Shown here in pieces: positions 26,891 through 37,122 of a stretch of 64,000 bases of DNA (positions are counted from its first letter, which is position 1; every line of letters starts with the position of its first letter). A program made the translations under genes and the position numbers. The stretch comes from Clostridium ihumii AP5 (lineage in GTDB: Bacteria; Bacillota; Clostridia; Clostridiales; Clostridiaceae): contig NZ_CCAT010000086.1 of NCBI RefSeq assembly GCF_000612845.1, positions 1-64,000 of the forward strand, given 5' to 3'. The notes beneath the pieces are model-generated. The model saw nothing but the letters and a program-made list of their open reading frames with translations, was not told the DNA's origin and made no database searches.

Positions 26891-27611
26891 CTCCACACTC
26901 TCCTTTAAATATGATAACTGAAATGTTATCTCTTCCGCCTCTCTCTTTACTAACTCTTATAAGTTCTTCACAAATATCTTTTTTATCATTTTCAACTATC
27001 GATATAATTTCTTCATCTTTTAATTCATTAGTAAGTCCATCTGTACATAGTATTATTTTTTCAAATTCATGGATATTTAACTCATAAATATCCACATCTA
27101 CATTAATTTTAGTTCCTATTGCTCTTGTTATAACATTTTTATTGGGATGATTTACAGCCTCTTCTTCACTTATAGTTCCATTATCTATAAGTTCTTGAAC
27201 TAGAGAATGATCCTTAGTGATTTTTTCTAATTTACCTTTAGAAAAACTATAACATCTACTATCTCCAACATTAGCTATTATACACTTATCATCTTTTACA
27301 TAACATGCTGTAATAGTTGTTCCCATTCCATTGTATTTTTCTTCTAACAATGATTTCTTGTATATATCATGATTAGCAAGTGCTATAGCTTTATTTAAAG
27401 CTATATTCCCTTCATCATCTTTATGTTTTTTTATATAATCAACAACTATCTCTAAAGCCATTTTACTTGCTACTTCTCCAGCATTATGTCCACCCATTCC
27501 ATCAGCAATTCCAAAGAAACTTAAATTATCTTCTTCAAAATAAATTACAGAGTCTTCATTTAAGCTTCTCTTATTTCCTACATCAGATTTTATACCTATT
27601 AATCTCCCCAT
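26865..27611 (-). CDS. prpC: PP2C-type Ser/Thr phosphatase PrpC
   Basis: 248 aa. Counteracts PrkC. PP2C metal-binding motifs are present: GNKRSLNEDS (12-21), IADGMGGHNAGEVAS near 35, ANVGDSRCY near 114, CTDGLTNELKDEE near 194 and GGRDNISVIIF near 226. The order rlmN-prpC-prkC-rsgA matches B. subtilis. Confidence 0.97.
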   Translation of the reverse strand: MGRLIGIKSDVGNKRSLNEDSVIYFEEDNLSFFGIADGMGGHNAGEVASKMALEIVVDYIKKHKDDEGNIALNKAIALANHDIYKKSLLEEKYNGMGTTITACYVKDDKCIIANVGDSRCYSFSKGKLEKITKDHSLVQELIDNGTISEEEAVNHPNKNVITRAIGTKINVDVDIYELNIHEFEKIILCTDGLTNELKDEEIISIVENDKKDICEELIRVSKERGGRDNISVIIFKGECGDDWNHIRK

Positions 27612-27613
27612 TG

Positions 27614-28648
27614 TTACAACTCCTTTTTTTCTAAATAACTTCTTCTAAGTTGTCCACAAGCTGCATTTATATCTAATCCCATTTCTTTCCTTATAGTTGT
27701 TTCTATGCCATTTTTACTTAAAATATTCTTGAATTTATTTATATCTTCTAAATTTGCCCTTTTTAAAGTACTTTCCTTAATTTCATTTATAGGAATTAGG
27801 TTTACATGACAAAGCATTCCTTTTAATACCTTTGAAAGTTCCATAGCATCTTCTTCACTATCATTAAACCCCCTAACTAATGCATATTCAAAAGTTATTC
27901 TTCTATTAGTTTTTAAAACATAATAATTACATGCTTCAAATAAATTTTCAAAATTATATGCTTTAGCTATAGGCATAGTTTGCTTTCTAACATTGTCATT
28001 AGGCGCATGAAGAGAAATCGCAAGTGTTATTTGTAAATTTTTATCTGCTAAATCTTTAATTTTAGGAACAATCCCACAAGTTGATAATGTTATGTGTCTT
28101 TGGCCTATATTTAAACCATATTCAGCGTTTACAAGTTCCAAAAACTTTAAAACATTATCATAATTATCTAATGGTTCACCACTCCCCATAAGAACTATAT
28201 TAGATATTCTTTCTCCCAGTTCTTCTTGAGCGATTATAATTTGCCCTAAAATTTCTCCTGCTGTTAAGTTTCTTACAACACCATCTAAAGTTGAAGCACA
28301 AAATTTACATCCCATTCTACATCCTACTTGAGTAGATACACATATTGAATTTCCATGATGATATTGCATAACTACCGTTTCTATTAAATTATTATCTTTT
28401 AATTTTAACAAATGTTTTCTTGTATTTCCATCTATAGACTTATATGTTTCTAATATTTTTGGAAGCTCTATTGAAAAATTATTCTTTAGTTTAGAAATAG
28501 TGGATTTTGATATATTTTTCATATTATCAAAATCATATGTATTTTTATATAACCATGTAAATACTTGCTTTGCTCTAAACTCACTTTCTCCATTTTCTTT
28601 CATCCAAACTTTTAGTTCATTTAAGTTTAAGTCCAATATATTTTTCAT
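27614..28648 (-). CDS. rlmN: 23S rRNA/tRNA adenine C2-methyltransferase RlmN
   Basis: 344 aa from the ATG at 28648 ([16 protein letters not shown]), behind ATAGGTGCAAT; the longer frame to 28726 runs into rsmB and is not used. Radical SAM enzyme methylating A2503 of 23S rRNA and A37 of tRNAs. The cluster motif [10 protein letters not shown] is near residue 115; [13 protein letters not shown], and a C-terminal cysteine in [12 protein letters not shown], serve as the two mechanistic sites. Follows rsmB by 8 bp. Confidence 0.97.
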   Translation of the reverse strand: MKNILDLNLNELKVWMKENGESEFRAKQVFTWLYKNTYDFDNMKNISKSTISKLKNNFSIELPKILETYKSIDGNTRKHLLKLKDNNLIETVVMQYHHGNSICVSTQVGCRMGCKFCASTLDGVVRNLTAGEILGQIIIAQEELGERISNIVLMGSGEPLDNYDNVLKFLELVNAEYGLNIGQRHITLSTCGIVPKIKDLADKNLQITLAISLHAPNDNVRKQTMPIAKAYNFENLFEACNYYVLKTNRRITFEYALVRGFNDSEEDAMELSKVLKGMLCHVNLIPINEIKESTLKRANLEDINKFKNILSKNGIETTIRKEMGLDINAACGQLRRSYLEKKEL

Positions 28649-28656
28649 AATTGCAC

Positions 28657-29985
28657 CTATCCTATTCTTCTTATTTTTGCTATGAAAAATCCATCCATAT
28701 ATTGATTTGGAAGTATAGTTACACATCCACTTTTGTCATACACAAGATTTTCTGCATTTCCGAAAAATAATGGTTCTAATTTAAAATCAGGATTATTATT
28801 CAAAAACCAATTTATATTACTTTCATTTTCATCTTTATTTAAAGTACAAGTAGAGTATAATATAATTCCATCTTTTTTTACATACTTAGATGCATTTTTC
28901 ATAATTTCTTTCTGTATTTTATTTATGCTAATTAATTCTTTTTTTGTTTTGCTATATTTTATCTCTGGTTTTTTTCTTATTATACCAAGCCCTGAACACG
29001 GCACATCTATAAGAACTGCATCAGCAAATTCTTTTAATTCTTCTTTGTATACTGTTGCATCTAAAACATCACATTTTATATTTTCTATACCTAATCTTTT
29101 AGCATTATCCATAATTAAAGATAATTTATTTTCATGTATATCAAAAGCTAAAACTTTTCCTGTATTATTAAGTATTTCTGAAATATGAGTTGTCTTTCCT
29201 CCTGGTGCACTACATAAATCTAAAACTACATCATTATCTTTTAATTCCATAGAAGGTGCTACAAGCATAGCACTTTCATCTTGAACTGTTACATATCCAT
29301 TTTTGAAAACTTCATTTACTTCAACACTTCTACCATTTACAATTCTTATTGCCTCTGGTGCTACAAATCCATCTTGAATTTCATAACCATTATCTTTCAA
29401 TCTTTCAAAAACATCTTCATAATTTGACTTTAATTCATTAACTCTAACAGTTAATGCCGGTCTTTCATTTAATCCACTTAGAATCTTTATAGTGTTTTCA
29501 TCTCCATATTGAGTAATAAAATGATTTATCATCCATTTAGGGAAAGAATATTCAAAGCTCATTTTTTCTAACTTATCATCTTCACAATATTCTTTATCTA
29601 AGTTTCTTAAATAATTTCTCAAAACGCCATTAACAAGCTTTGATGCTCCTACTGATGCATTTTTTTTAGTAAGATTAACAGCTTCGTTAACTACCGCAAA
29701 ATCTGGTATTTTATCTAAATATTTTATTTGATACACAGATATCCTTAAAATATTTAATACAAAATCATCTAACTTTTTAAAGTTTTTTTGTGTAAAACTC
29801 TCTATAATTTTATCAATTGTATATTTATATTTTATAGTTCCATAAACAATTTCAGTTGTTAATCCCTTATCCACATCACTTAATTTACTTTTATTTAATT
29901 CTATTCCTAAAACAATATTTGAATATGCCTTATTTTTAAATACTTGTATTAAAACATCTACCGCTATTTTTCTTGCATTATTCAT
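28657..29985 (-). CDS. rsmB: 16S rRNA (cytosine967-C5)-methyltransferase RsmB
   Basis: 442 aa from the ATG at 29985 ([14 protein letters not shown]) behind AGAGGTAAAAG; an upstream in-frame extension is not supported. The N-terminal NusB-like RNA-binding domain (1-135) is followed by a Rossmann methyltransferase with SAM motif [15 protein letters not shown], and the two catalytic cysteines in DVPCSGLG and [12 protein letters not shown]. Normal length and in the conserved fmt-rsmB-rlmN order, with yugP inserted. Confidence 0.96.
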   Translation of the reverse strand: MNNARKIAVDVLIQVFKNKAYSNIVLGIELNKSKLSDVDKGLTTEIVYGTIKYKYTIDKIIESFTQKNFKKLDDFVLNILRISVYQIKYLDKIPDFAVVNEAVNLTKKNASVGASKLVNGVLRNYLRNLDKEYCEDDKLEKMSFEYSFPKWMINHFITQYGDENTIKILSGLNERPALTVRVNELKSNYEDVFERLKDNGYEIQDGFVAPEAIRIVNGRSVEVNEVFKNGYVTVQDESAMLVAPSMELKDNDVVLDLCSAPGGKTTHISEILNNTGKVLAFDIHENKLSLIMDNAKRLGIENIKCDVLDATVYKEELKEFADAVLIDVPCSGLGIIRKKPEIKYSKTKKELISINKIQKEIMKNASKYVKKDGIILYSTCTLNKDENESNINWFLNNNPDFKLEPLFFGNAENLVYDKSGCVTILPNQYMDGFFIAKIRRIG

Positions 29986-30071
29986 TCTTTTACCTCTATC
30001 TTTAAAATAACTATTTATATATGATTTCAAACTTTATACTACAACTTACAATTTTATTATTTGAATCAATC

Positions 30072-30164
30072 ATTAATTATTAAGAGTTATGAATTATATA
30101 ATATAGCATAATTTATTACAATTAAATAATAATGTTATTCTTAGTTCATAACTCCTAATTCTTC
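30072..30164. repeat. Imperfect inverted repeat element between yugP and rsmB
   Basis: Two 20-22 bp arms (30072-30096 and 30141-30164) sharing GAGTTATGAA/TTCATAACTC, separated by about 45 bp. It lies in a 189-bp spacer. It may be a small intergenic repeat or a long-loop terminator of yugP; no clean U-tract follows. Confidence 0.5.
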
Positions 30165-30174
30165 TTTAAATTAT

Positions 30175-30855
30175 CTAATCATTTCTATCTCTAATTGCTA
30201 ATAATCTAAGAAGTTGGGATATTGCTGTTATAACAGCTGCAACATAAGTAAGTGCAGCTGCATTTAAAACTTTTCTAGCACCTTTAATTTCATCACCTAC
30301 TAAAATCCCTTTACTTTCTAATACAGCTACCGCTCTATTTGATGCATTGAATTCTACTGGAAGTGTTACTATTTGAAATAATACTGTTGCAGAAAATAAT
30401 ACTATTCCTATATTAACTAATGGTGTTATGCTTAAAAATATTCCTAAGATAAACAAAAACCAGGATGCATTTGACCCTATAGTTGCAACAGGTACTAACG
30501 AATTTCTAATTTTTATAGGCAAATACCCTTCTTTATGCTGAATTACATGGCCTATCTCATGAGCAGCAACTCCAATAGATGCTATTGATGTCCCTGTGTA
30601 TACATCCCTAGATAACCTTACAACTCTTCTTTGAGGATCATAGTGATCTGTCAATTTTCCACCTGTCATCTCTATTGGAATATCATATAATCCATATGCA
30701 TCTAATATCATTCTTGCCACATCTTTACCAGTGTATCCACTTCTACTATACATTTTAGAATATCTATTAAAAGTCGATGTTATATTGGCTTGTGCCCATA
30801 GAGCTATTAACATAGCTGGTATAAGTATTAACATTGTAGAATCAACATAAAACAT
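30175..30855 (-). CDS. yugP: YugP-like membrane zinc metallopeptidase
   Basis: 226 aa. The zinc motif HEIGHVIQH is near residue 112. Hydrophobic segments lie at the N-terminus (YVDSTMLILIPAMLIALWAQA), about 130-175 and near the C-terminus, so it is an integral membrane peptidase of the neutral zinc metallopeptidase 2 family. Substrate unknown. It sits between fmt and rsmB; this insertion is common in clostridia. Confidence 0.9.
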   Translation of the reverse strand: MFYVDSTMLILIPAMLIALWAQANITSTFNRYSKMYSRSGYTGKDVARMILDAYGLYDIPIEMTGGKLTDHYDPQRRVVRLSRDVYTGTSIASIGVAAHEIGHVIQHKEGYLPIKIRNSLVPVATIGSNASWFLFILGIFLSITPLVNIGIVLFSATVLFQIVTLPVEFNASNRAVAVLESKGILVGDEIKGARKVLNAAALTYVAAVITAISQLLRLLAIRDRND

Positions 30856-30960
30856 TTAACATTCTCCTTTGTATTAATTATTTTTAATAATTATAAATGT
30901 TTTTCATTACAATTTGATGTTATTTATATTACATTTTATCCATCTTTTAATAAATATATT

Positions 30961-31902
30961 TTAACAATGTAAAATTATATTTTCTTCTATAGTATTTCCC
31001 TTAATATATTCAGATACCTCTAGTGCTTTTTTATTCGGAAATTGAACTTTTATTATAAGTAGTACACCATCATTTGTTGCTACTCTTATTCCATCTTTAT
31101 TTACTTTTAATATAGTTCCAGGTTCTTTATTAGTTTTTTCTTCTAATACTTTACTTTTTAAAACCTTCATCATTTTATCATTATAATAACTATATGCTAT
31201 TGGGAATGGATTCAATCCTCTTATAAAATTATGTATTTCATAAGCACTTTTATTCCAATCTATATTAGCCATATCTCTGTTTAACAGGTGAGCATAACAT
31301 GTTAATGTATCATCTTGCTTTTCTTTCACTATTTCATTATTAACTAACTTATTTAATGTATCTAATAGCAATGGTGCTCCTGTTTGCATTAACTTATCAT
31401 ATAGTTCTCCTGCAGTCATTTCATCATCTATCTCAACTTCATTTTTAAGAAGCATATCACCAGTATCTAAACCTTCATCCATTAGCATTGTTGTATTTCC
31501 AGATACTTTATCTCCTGCCATTACTGCATAATTTACTGGAGCAGCTCCTCTAAATCTTGGAAGTAGTGACCCATGCAAGTTTATACAACCATATTTAGGA
31601 ATATCTAATACTTCTTTTGAAAGTATTTGCCCAAAGGCAACAACAACTATGAAATCTGGCTCTATTTCTTTTATCTTATCAATTATTTCTTGTTCTTTTC
31701 TAAGTCTTATAGGTTGGTATACTGGGATGTTATATTCCACTGCCAATTCTTTTACTGGAGACATAGCAACCATTTTTCCTCTACCTTTAGGTCTATCCGG
31801 CTGAGTTAAAACTGCCTTAACATCACATTCTTCTATTAATAATTTTAAAGATGGTACTGCAAAATCTGGAGTACCCATAAATACTATTTTTAATTTTTCC
31901 AT
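30961..31902 (-). CDS. fmt: Methionyl-tRNA formyltransferase
   Basis: 313 aa. Formylates initiator Met-tRNA using 10-formyl-THF. Motifs: [14 protein letters not shown] (8-21), the catalytic block [24 protein letters not shown] split around residue 105-130, and [16 protein letters not shown]-terminal OB domain present. It follows def by 8 bp, the canonical def-fmt pair that installs and later removes the formyl group. Confidence 0.98.
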   Translation of the reverse strand: MEKLKIVFMGTPDFAVPSLKLLIEECDVKAVLTQPDRPKGRGKMVAMSPVKELAVEYNIPVYQPIRLRKEQEIIDKIKEIEPDFIVVVAFGQILSKEVLDIPKYGCINLHGSLLPRFRGAAPVNYAVMAGDKVSGNTTMLMDEGLDTGDMLLKNEVEIDDEMTAGELYDKLMQTGAPLLLDTLNKLVNNEIVKEKQDDTLTCYAHLLNRDMANIDWNKSAYEIHNFIRGLNPFPIAYSYYNDKMMKVLKSKVLEEKTNKEPGTILKVNKDGIRVATNDGVLLIIKVQFPNKKALEVSEYIKGNTIEENIILHC

Positions 31903-31910
31903 ATTATCAC

Positions 31911-32351
31911 CTACATCTCTATTTTATCTATATAAAGTATTCCATCCAAATGATCTATTTCATGGCAAAAAGCTCTTGCTAAAAAATCTTCACCTTCTAA
32001 AATAACTTGTTCTCCATTTTCATTCATAGCTTTTACTTTAACATATTTAGGTCTTCTTACTTTTGCTTGTTCATTTGGAACACTTAAACATCCTTCATAT
32101 CCTAAAACTTCTCCTTTTCTTTCAATTATTTCAGGATTTATTAAAACTATAGGGCCTTCACCTATATCAACTACTACAAGTCTTTTAAGTATACCAACCT
32201 GCACTGCTGCAAGACCAACTCCATTTGCTTTATACATTGTTTCTTTCATATCTTCAATTAGAGTTAATACTCTCTCATCAATCTCACTTACTTTTTTGCT
32301 TTTTTTTCTTAATATCTCATCTTCTTGAGTTCTAATATTTCTTATAGCCAT
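31911..32351 (-). CDS. def: Peptide deformylase
   Basis: 146 aa. Removes N-formyl groups from nascent proteins. All three family motifs are present: [10 protein letters not shown] (40-49; usual form GxGLAAxQ), EGCLSVP (metal Cys, near 89) and the metal-binding HEIDHLDG (near 131). Type-I short form. Between priA and fmt, as in B. subtilis. Confidence 0.98.
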   Translation of the reverse strand: MAIRNIRTQEDEILRKKSKKVSEIDERVLTLIEDMKETMYKANGVGLAAVQVGILKRLVVVDIGEGPIVLINPEIIERKGEVLGYEGCLSVPNEQAKVRRPKYVKVKAMNENGEQVILEGEDFLARAFCHEIDHLDGILYIDKIEM

Positions 32352-32417
32352 AAATTAAATCTTCCTTTCTTACTAAATAATTTTATACTCTAAATAGCTA
32401 TTATAACATAATATATT

Positions 32418-34628
32418 TTACAGCATATTATTAGGATTTACATCCATCCCTATCCTTATATCATTATAATTATCATTTATATTTTCATAAATAAAATTCT
32501 TTATTTTTAATGGAATTTCTTCATTAAAATTACCTTTTATAATAATTTGCCACCTATAAAAGTTTTTTATTTTTGAAATGCCACATGGACATGGTCCCAA
32601 TAATAAGACATCTACTTCTTTTAAAAATTCTTTTAACCTATATCCTAACTCTTGAATTTTTTTAATTAATATATCCTCTTTCTCACTACTAAAATTTATA
32701 CACATAATTTTAGCAAAAGGCGGATAATCCATTATTTTTCTTATTTGTAATTCTTCTTTTATAAAATTTTCATAATCATTATTTGCTGCATATTTCACAC
32801 TGTAATTATCCGGGTTATATGTTTGAATTATAACCTTTCCTGATTTTACTCCCCTACCAGCTCTTCCTGAAACTTGCGTTATAAGTTGAAATGTTTTTTC
32901 TGTTGATTTATAGTCTGGTATATTAAGGGATAAATCCGCTGCTACTATTCCTACTAATGTAACATCTGGAAAATCTAAACCTTTTGCTATCATTTGTGTA
33001 CCTATTAAAATATCTGCCTCTTTATTTTTAAAAGTCTTATATATTCTTTCATAGGAATTCTTTTCTCTAGTAGTATCAAAATCCATTCTCAATGTTCTAG
33101 CCTGTGGAAAGGCTTTCCTCACTTGAGCCTCTAATTGCTCAGTTCCTATACCAAAATGTTTTACATACTTACTATTACATTTAGGACAAACCTTAGGTTG
33201 TGCTACCTTACTTCCACAATAATGGCAATTTAGTGATGAATATGCATTATGATACGTCAAAGAAATATCACACTTATCACATTTAAAAACATATCCACAA
33301 GACCTACAAGATACAAAAGTTGAATATCCTCTTCTATTTAAAAATAAAATAATTTGATTTTTCTTCTTCAATTCCTCATCTATATCTTTATATAATTCTG
33401 AACTGAATATAGTTCTATTTCCACTAATTAACTCTTCTCTCATATCTATAATCATAGTACTGGGAAGATTTGAATTTACTGCTCTGTTTTTTATAGATAA
33501 AATTTCATATTCACCAGTTAATGCCTTATAATAACTTTCAATTGATGGTGTAGCAGAGCCTAAAATCAATTTACATCCTTCAAGCTCACACTTCATTTCG
33601 GCTATTTCTCTTGAAACATATTTAGGGTCACTCTCCGACTTATAACTAGTCTCATGTTCTTCATCTATAACAATCAATCCTAAGTTATTAAATGGTAGAA
33701 ACAAAGCAGATCTAGCTCCTATTGCAACCTTAACTTTATTAAATTTTACTCTCATCCACTCATCAAACCGTTCGCCATCATTAAGTTTACTGTGAAATAT
33801 AGCTACATTCTTTCCAAATCTACCTTTAAATCTTTCTACCATTTGTGGTGTAAGCGCAATTTCTGGAATTAATATAATAGAATCTTTTCCTAATTGAATC
33901 ATTTTAGAAACTAAATTCATGTATATCTCAGTTTTCCCACTACCTGTAACTCCATGTATTAAAAACTGTTTCTTTTCAGAATTCATAATTGTATTTACCG
34001 CATGCTTTTGCTCTTCATTTAAAACTTTACTTTCATACAACTTATATTCTTTGTCATTATATCTATTTACAACACTATCTTCTATTTTAAGTACGTCATG
34101 TTTTATCAATGTATTTATAGATGATAATGAAAATTTATTATTATTTACCAACTCACTTTTAGTAAATTCAGCATTATTTTTTTTTATAAAATTATATATG
34201 TTTATGTAATTTTCTTTTAAATATTTTTCTGTTAATTCACTTTTGATTGCTACTACAGACTTAACTTTAAATTTCATACCTTTTGTTATTCCGTTAGGAA
34301 TTATAACTTTTATAGCTTCTAAATAAGTGCATAAATACTTTTTTCTCATAAGCTCTATAAGTTTTATATCACTAGATTTCATTAATGAGAATTCATCACA
34401 GATGCATTTTATAACTTTTATTCTTTTTATATTTTCACTTTCAACATAATTATCATCATAAAAATCCATAACGAAACCATCTATATACTTATTTCCCATA
34501 CCAAAAGGCACTTTTACTCTCTGTCCTAATAATATCTTATCTTGTAATTCACTTGGAATTTTATAAGTAAATATTCTATCAAGTTTTACTGCATCATTAT
34601 TTACAACAACTCCAGCAAATTTTTTCAT
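32418..34628 (-). CDS. priA: Primosomal replication restart helicase PriA
   Basis: 736 aa. Reloads the replicative helicase at collapsed forks. N-terminal DNA-binding domain, Walker A HGVTGSGKTEIYMNL near 225, DEEHE helicase box (VIDEEHETSYKSE), a zinc-binding insertion with eight cysteines (CRSCGYVFKCDKC..CHYCGSK..CPKC) around residues 435-480, and TQMIAKGLDFPDV plus SGRAGRG at the end of the helicase core. A 155-nt leader upstream contains an unused strong SD (34758-34769) and complementary segments. Confidence 0.97.
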   Translation of the reverse strand: MKKFAGVVVNNDAVKLDRIFTYKIPSELQDKILLGQRVKVPFGMGNKYIDGFVMDFYDDNYVESENIKRIKVIKCICDEFSLMKSSDIKLIELMRKKYLCTYLEAIKVIIPNGITKGMKFKVKSVVAIKSELTEKYLKENYINIYNFIKKNNAEFTKSELVNNNKFSLSSINTLIKHDVLKIEDSVVNRYNDKEYKLYESKVLNEEQKHAVNTIMNSEKKQFLIHGVTGSGKTEIYMNLVSKMIQLGKDSIILIPEIALTPQMVERFKGRFGKNVAIFHSKLNDGERFDEWMRVKFNKVKVAIGARSALFLPFNNLGLIVIDEEHETSYKSESDPKYVSREIAEMKCELEGCKLILGSATPSIESYYKALTGEYEILSIKNRAVNSNLPSTMIIDMREELISGNRTIFSSELYKDIDEELKKKNQIILFLNRRGYSTFVSCRSCGYVFKCDKCDISLTYHNAYSSLNCHYCGSKVAQPKVCPKCNSKYVKHFGIGTEQLEAQVRKAFPQARTLRMDFDTTREKNSYERIYKTFKNKEADILIGTQMIAKGLDFPDVTLVGIVAADLSLNIPDYKSTEKTFQLITQVSGRAGRGVKSGKVIIQTYNPDNYSVKYAANNDYENFIKEELQIRKIMDYPPFAKIMCINFSSEKEDILIKKIQELGYRLKEFLKEVDVLLLGPCPCGISKIKNFYRWQIIIKGNFNEEIPLKIKNFIYENINDNYNDIRIGMDVNPNNML

Positions 34629-34649
34629 TATAACATCCTACCACTCATA

Positions 34650-34769
34650 AAAGCAAATTTTAAACTCTAACTTTTCAGCTAAATGTAAATAACCTTAAGT
34701 TCATACTATTTTACATATAAACTTTTTCTCATCACAAAAATTTTGCTTAGTAGTAGTACCTCCTTTCTT
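34650..34769 (-). promoter_or_regulatory. priA leader with orphan SD and long-range pairing
   Basis: AAGAAAGGAGGT (34758-34769) is a strong SD with no ATG, GTG or TTG at suitable spacing. Just after it AAGCAAAATTTTT (34736-34748) can pair with TTAAAATTTGCTTT (34650-34662), which abuts the priA ribosome site. This may be a regulatory leader; evidence is by eye only. Confidence 0.35.
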
Positions 34770-34782
34770 GTTAAGATTGATT

Positions 34783-34820
34783 ATAAAATAAAAAGCGACT
34801 CATGTCGCTTTTTATTTTAT
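34783..34820 (-). terminator. Terminator of the yicC-coaBC operon
   Basis: Perfect 17-bp stem ATAAAATAAAAAGCGAC/GTCGCTTTTTATTTTAT with a 4-nt loop; the 5' arm includes the coaBC stop codon. Confidence 0.92.
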
Positions 34821-36005
34821 ATCTTCATTAATTATATCAAATAATTTTTCTGCCACTTTCTTTTTAGTCATAACTTCTAATGGAATTACTGTCTTATCCC
34901 TTTTTATGATACTGACTTTATTAGTATCACATCTAAATCCAGCACCACTTTCAGTTATATTATTTGCAACTATATAGTCTAAATTTTTCTTATCTAACTT
35001 TCCTTTTGCATTTTCAATTAAGTTATGACTTTCTGCTGCAAATCCAACTAAAATTTGATTTTTCTTTAAACTTCCTAATTCTTTTAGAATATCATTATCT
35101 CTTATAAATTCTAAATTTAAAGCTCCATCATTTTTCTTTATTTTTTCATTAGAATAACATTTAATTTTATAGTCTGCAACTGCTGCTGACTTAACTACTA
35201 TATCACTATCATCAAAATGCTTCATAACACTTTCATGCATTTCTTCATTTGTTTCTATATTTATAACCTCTATACCTACAGGTTTTTTTAGATTTGTTGG
35301 TCCAGAAATAAGTGTTACTTTTGCACCTCTATCTCTTGCTTCTTTTGCTATTGCATAACCTGTTTTTCCACTAGAACCATTTGTTATATATCTAACTGGA
35401 TCTATTTTTGATATAGTTGGTCCTGCTGTTACCAATACTTTTTTCCCTTGCAAATCTTTATTACTATTTAAAGCACTTAAAATTTGTTCAGCTATAATAT
35501 CTGTTTCTTGTAGTTTTCCATCACCTACATCACCGCAAGCTAATCTTCCACTAGCTGGGCATATAAAATCATATCCAAACTCCTTAAGCTTAGATATATT
35601 AGACTGAACTATAGGATTATTATACATATTAGTATTCATAGCTGGTGCAAATATAACCTTTGCATGTGTTGCCATTATAGTTGTAGATAACATATCATCT
35701 GCTATTCCATTAGCAACTTTTCCTATTATATTTGCTGTAGCTGGAATTATTGCCATAACATCTGCTTTCTTTGCTAAAGAAATATGTTGTATTTCCCAAG
35801 CCTTTGGTTCTGCAAACATATCTGTAACCACCATATTTTGACTTAAAGATTGAAAACTAAGTGGTGTAACAAACTCTGTTGCTGATTTAGTCATTATAAC
35901 ATGGACATTCACATTTTGCTTTTTTAGTCTACTTATAACATCTAAAGCTTTATAAACTGCAATTCCTCCACATACTCCTATAACAACTGTTTTTGATTCA
36001 CTCAT
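34812..36005 (-). CDS. coaBC: Bifunctional CoaBC (PPC synthetase/decarboxylase)
   Basis: 397 aa. Makes 4'-phosphopantetheine from 4'-phosphopantothenate in two steps. The N-terminal flavoprotein decarboxylase (1-180) shows GGIAVYKALD, HISLAKKADV (active His near 75), PAMNTNMY and a Cys in FICPASGRLACGDVGDG. The C-terminal synthetase has VTAGPTISKIDPVRYITN and NDILKELG. coaD is also in the window, so two of the CoA steps are here. 1-bp gap to rpoZ. Confidence 0.97.
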   Translation of the reverse strand: MSESKTVVIGVCGGIAVYKALDVISRLKKQNVNVHVIMTKSATEFVTPLSFQSLSQNMVVTDMFAEPKAWEIQHISLAKKADVMAIIPATANIIGKVANGIADDMLSTTIMATHAKVIFAPAMNTNMYNNPIVQSNISKLKEFGYDFICPASGRLACGDVGDGKLQETDIIAEQILSALNSNKDLQGKKVLVTAGPTISKIDPVRYITNGSSGKTGYAIAKEARDRGAKVTLISGPTNLKKPVGIEVINIETNEEMHESVMKHFDDSDIVVKSAAVADYKIKCYSNEKIKKNDGALNLEFIRDNDILKELGSLKKNQILVGFAAESHNLIENAKGKLDKKNLDYIVANNITESGAGFRCDTNKVSIIKRDKTVIPLEVMTKKKVAEKLFDIINEDIK

Positions 36006-36006
36006 C

Positions 36007-36231
36007 TTACTTTACATCCTCATTATCTTCTTTAACATAAAGAGCATCGGCATCTATTTCCTTAACAGCTATTGTAACAGGCTTTACAGAATCTGTTTGA
36101 ATTAATGGTTCTGATCCATCTATTAGCTGTCTAGCTCTTTTAGATGCTGCAACTACTAGTGAATATCTATTTTCAACTTTATTTAATAAATTAACAACTG
36201 ATGGGTTAATCATTGAACTATTTCTTTTCAT
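36007..36231 (-). CDS. rpoZ: RNA polymerase omega subunit
   Basis: 74 aa. Small RNAP subunit that helps beta-prime folding. The block NRYSLVVAASKRARQL near residue 21 is the omega signature, preceded by MINPSVVNLLNKVE. SD GGGAGGTTTTAAT precedes ATG. Between gmk and coaBC as in B. subtilis. Confidence 0.96.
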   Translation of the reverse strand: MKRNSSMINPSVVNLLNKVENRYSLVVAASKRARQLIDGSEPLIQTDSVKPVTIAVKEIDADALYVKEDNEDVK

Positions 36232-36233
36232 AA

Positions 36234-36851
36234 TTAAAACCTCCCTAAAATTTCATCTTTTATTTTATATACTCTACATTTTTCAGCAACAATAATGCTT
36301 TCAATTTTCTTTACTGCCCTATGAACTTCATCATTTACTACTGCATAATCGTATTTTGATGCAAAAGATATTTCATCATAAGCAGCACTTAGTCTAGTTT
36401 TTAAAGATTCTGGTGTTTCACTTCCTCTATTTGTTATACGTGACTCTAACTCTTCCATAGATGGTGGTAATATGAATATAAATATGCCATCTGGATATGC
36501 AGATTTTATTTTTAATGCACCCTGTATGTCTATTTCTAGTATTACATCTTTTCCTTCTTCTAGCATCTCAAAAACTTTTGATTTTGGAGTACCATAAAAA
36601 TTACCATATACTTCAGCATATTCAAGAAAATCATTATTTTCTATTCTCTCTAAAAATTCTTCTCTAGAAGTAAAAAAATAATTTACTCCATCAACCTCAC
36701 CATTACGTGGCTTTCTTGTTGTAGCTGAAACTGAAATCCATATTTCATTTTTTTCTAATAAAGCTTTGCACACAGTACCCTTTCCAGCTCCTGAAGGCCC
36801 CGATATAACTAATAATTGACCTTTACTATTCATTTTATTCATCTTCTTCAT
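36234..36851 (-). CDS. gmk: Guanylate kinase
   Basis: 205 aa as the longest form. Phosphorylates GMP to GDP. P-loop [12 protein letters not shown] near residue 17; [17 protein letters not shown] and [15 protein letters not shown] are the GMP-binding blocks; Arg in RITNRG. Start is uncertain: ATGs at 36851, 36842 and 36833. The last lies just after the remA stop and gives the usual short N-terminus; the first would overlap remA by 17 bp. Confidence 0.96.
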   Translation of the reverse strand: MKKMNKMNSKGQLLVISGPSGAGKGTVCKALLEKNEIWISVSATTRKPRNGEVDGVNYFFTSREEFLERIENNDFLEYAEVYGNFYGTPKSKVFEMLEEGKDVILEIDIQGALKIKSAYPDGIFIFILPPSMEELESRITNRGSETPESLKTRLSAAYDEISFASKYDYAVVNDEVHRAVKKIESIIVAEKCRVYKIKDEILGRF

Positions 36852-37110
36852 CTATATGATGATCTTCGTCTTTTGATGATAATCTGTGTGCAACTGTTTC
36901 TGGTTGAACTGCTGATAATATAACATGATCACTATCTGTTATTATTACAGCTCTTGTTCTTCTTCCATATGTAGCATCAATAAGCATACCTCTATCTCTT
37001 GCCTCTTGAATTATTCTTTTTATTGGCGCTGATTCTGGACTTACGATTGCAACTAATCTATTTGCTGAAACTATATTGCCAAATCCTATATTAATTAATT
37101 TTATACCCAT
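36835..37110 (-). CDS. remA: Extracellular matrix regulator RemA-like (DUF370)
   Basis: 91 aa. The conserved start [20 protein letters not shown] and the [20 protein letters not shown] core are nearly identical to B. subtilis RemA, a DNA-binding activator of biofilm matrix genes. In Clostridium, which lacks those Bacillus operons, targets are unknown; a general nucleoid or osmoprotection role is speculative. Between yicC and gmk as in B. subtilis. GGAGGTACTA SD. Confidence 0.95.
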   Translation of the reverse strand: MGIKLINIGFGNIVSANRLVAIVSPESAPIKRIIQEARDRGMLIDATYGRRTRAVIITDSDHVILSAVQPETVAHRLSSKDEDHHIDEEDE

Positions 37111-37122
37111 TAGTACCTCCTG

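Noticed and set aside
34740-34775. T-box leader ahead of priA
   Set aside because: No AGGGTGGNACCGCG-type T-box sequence and no amino-acid gene downstream.
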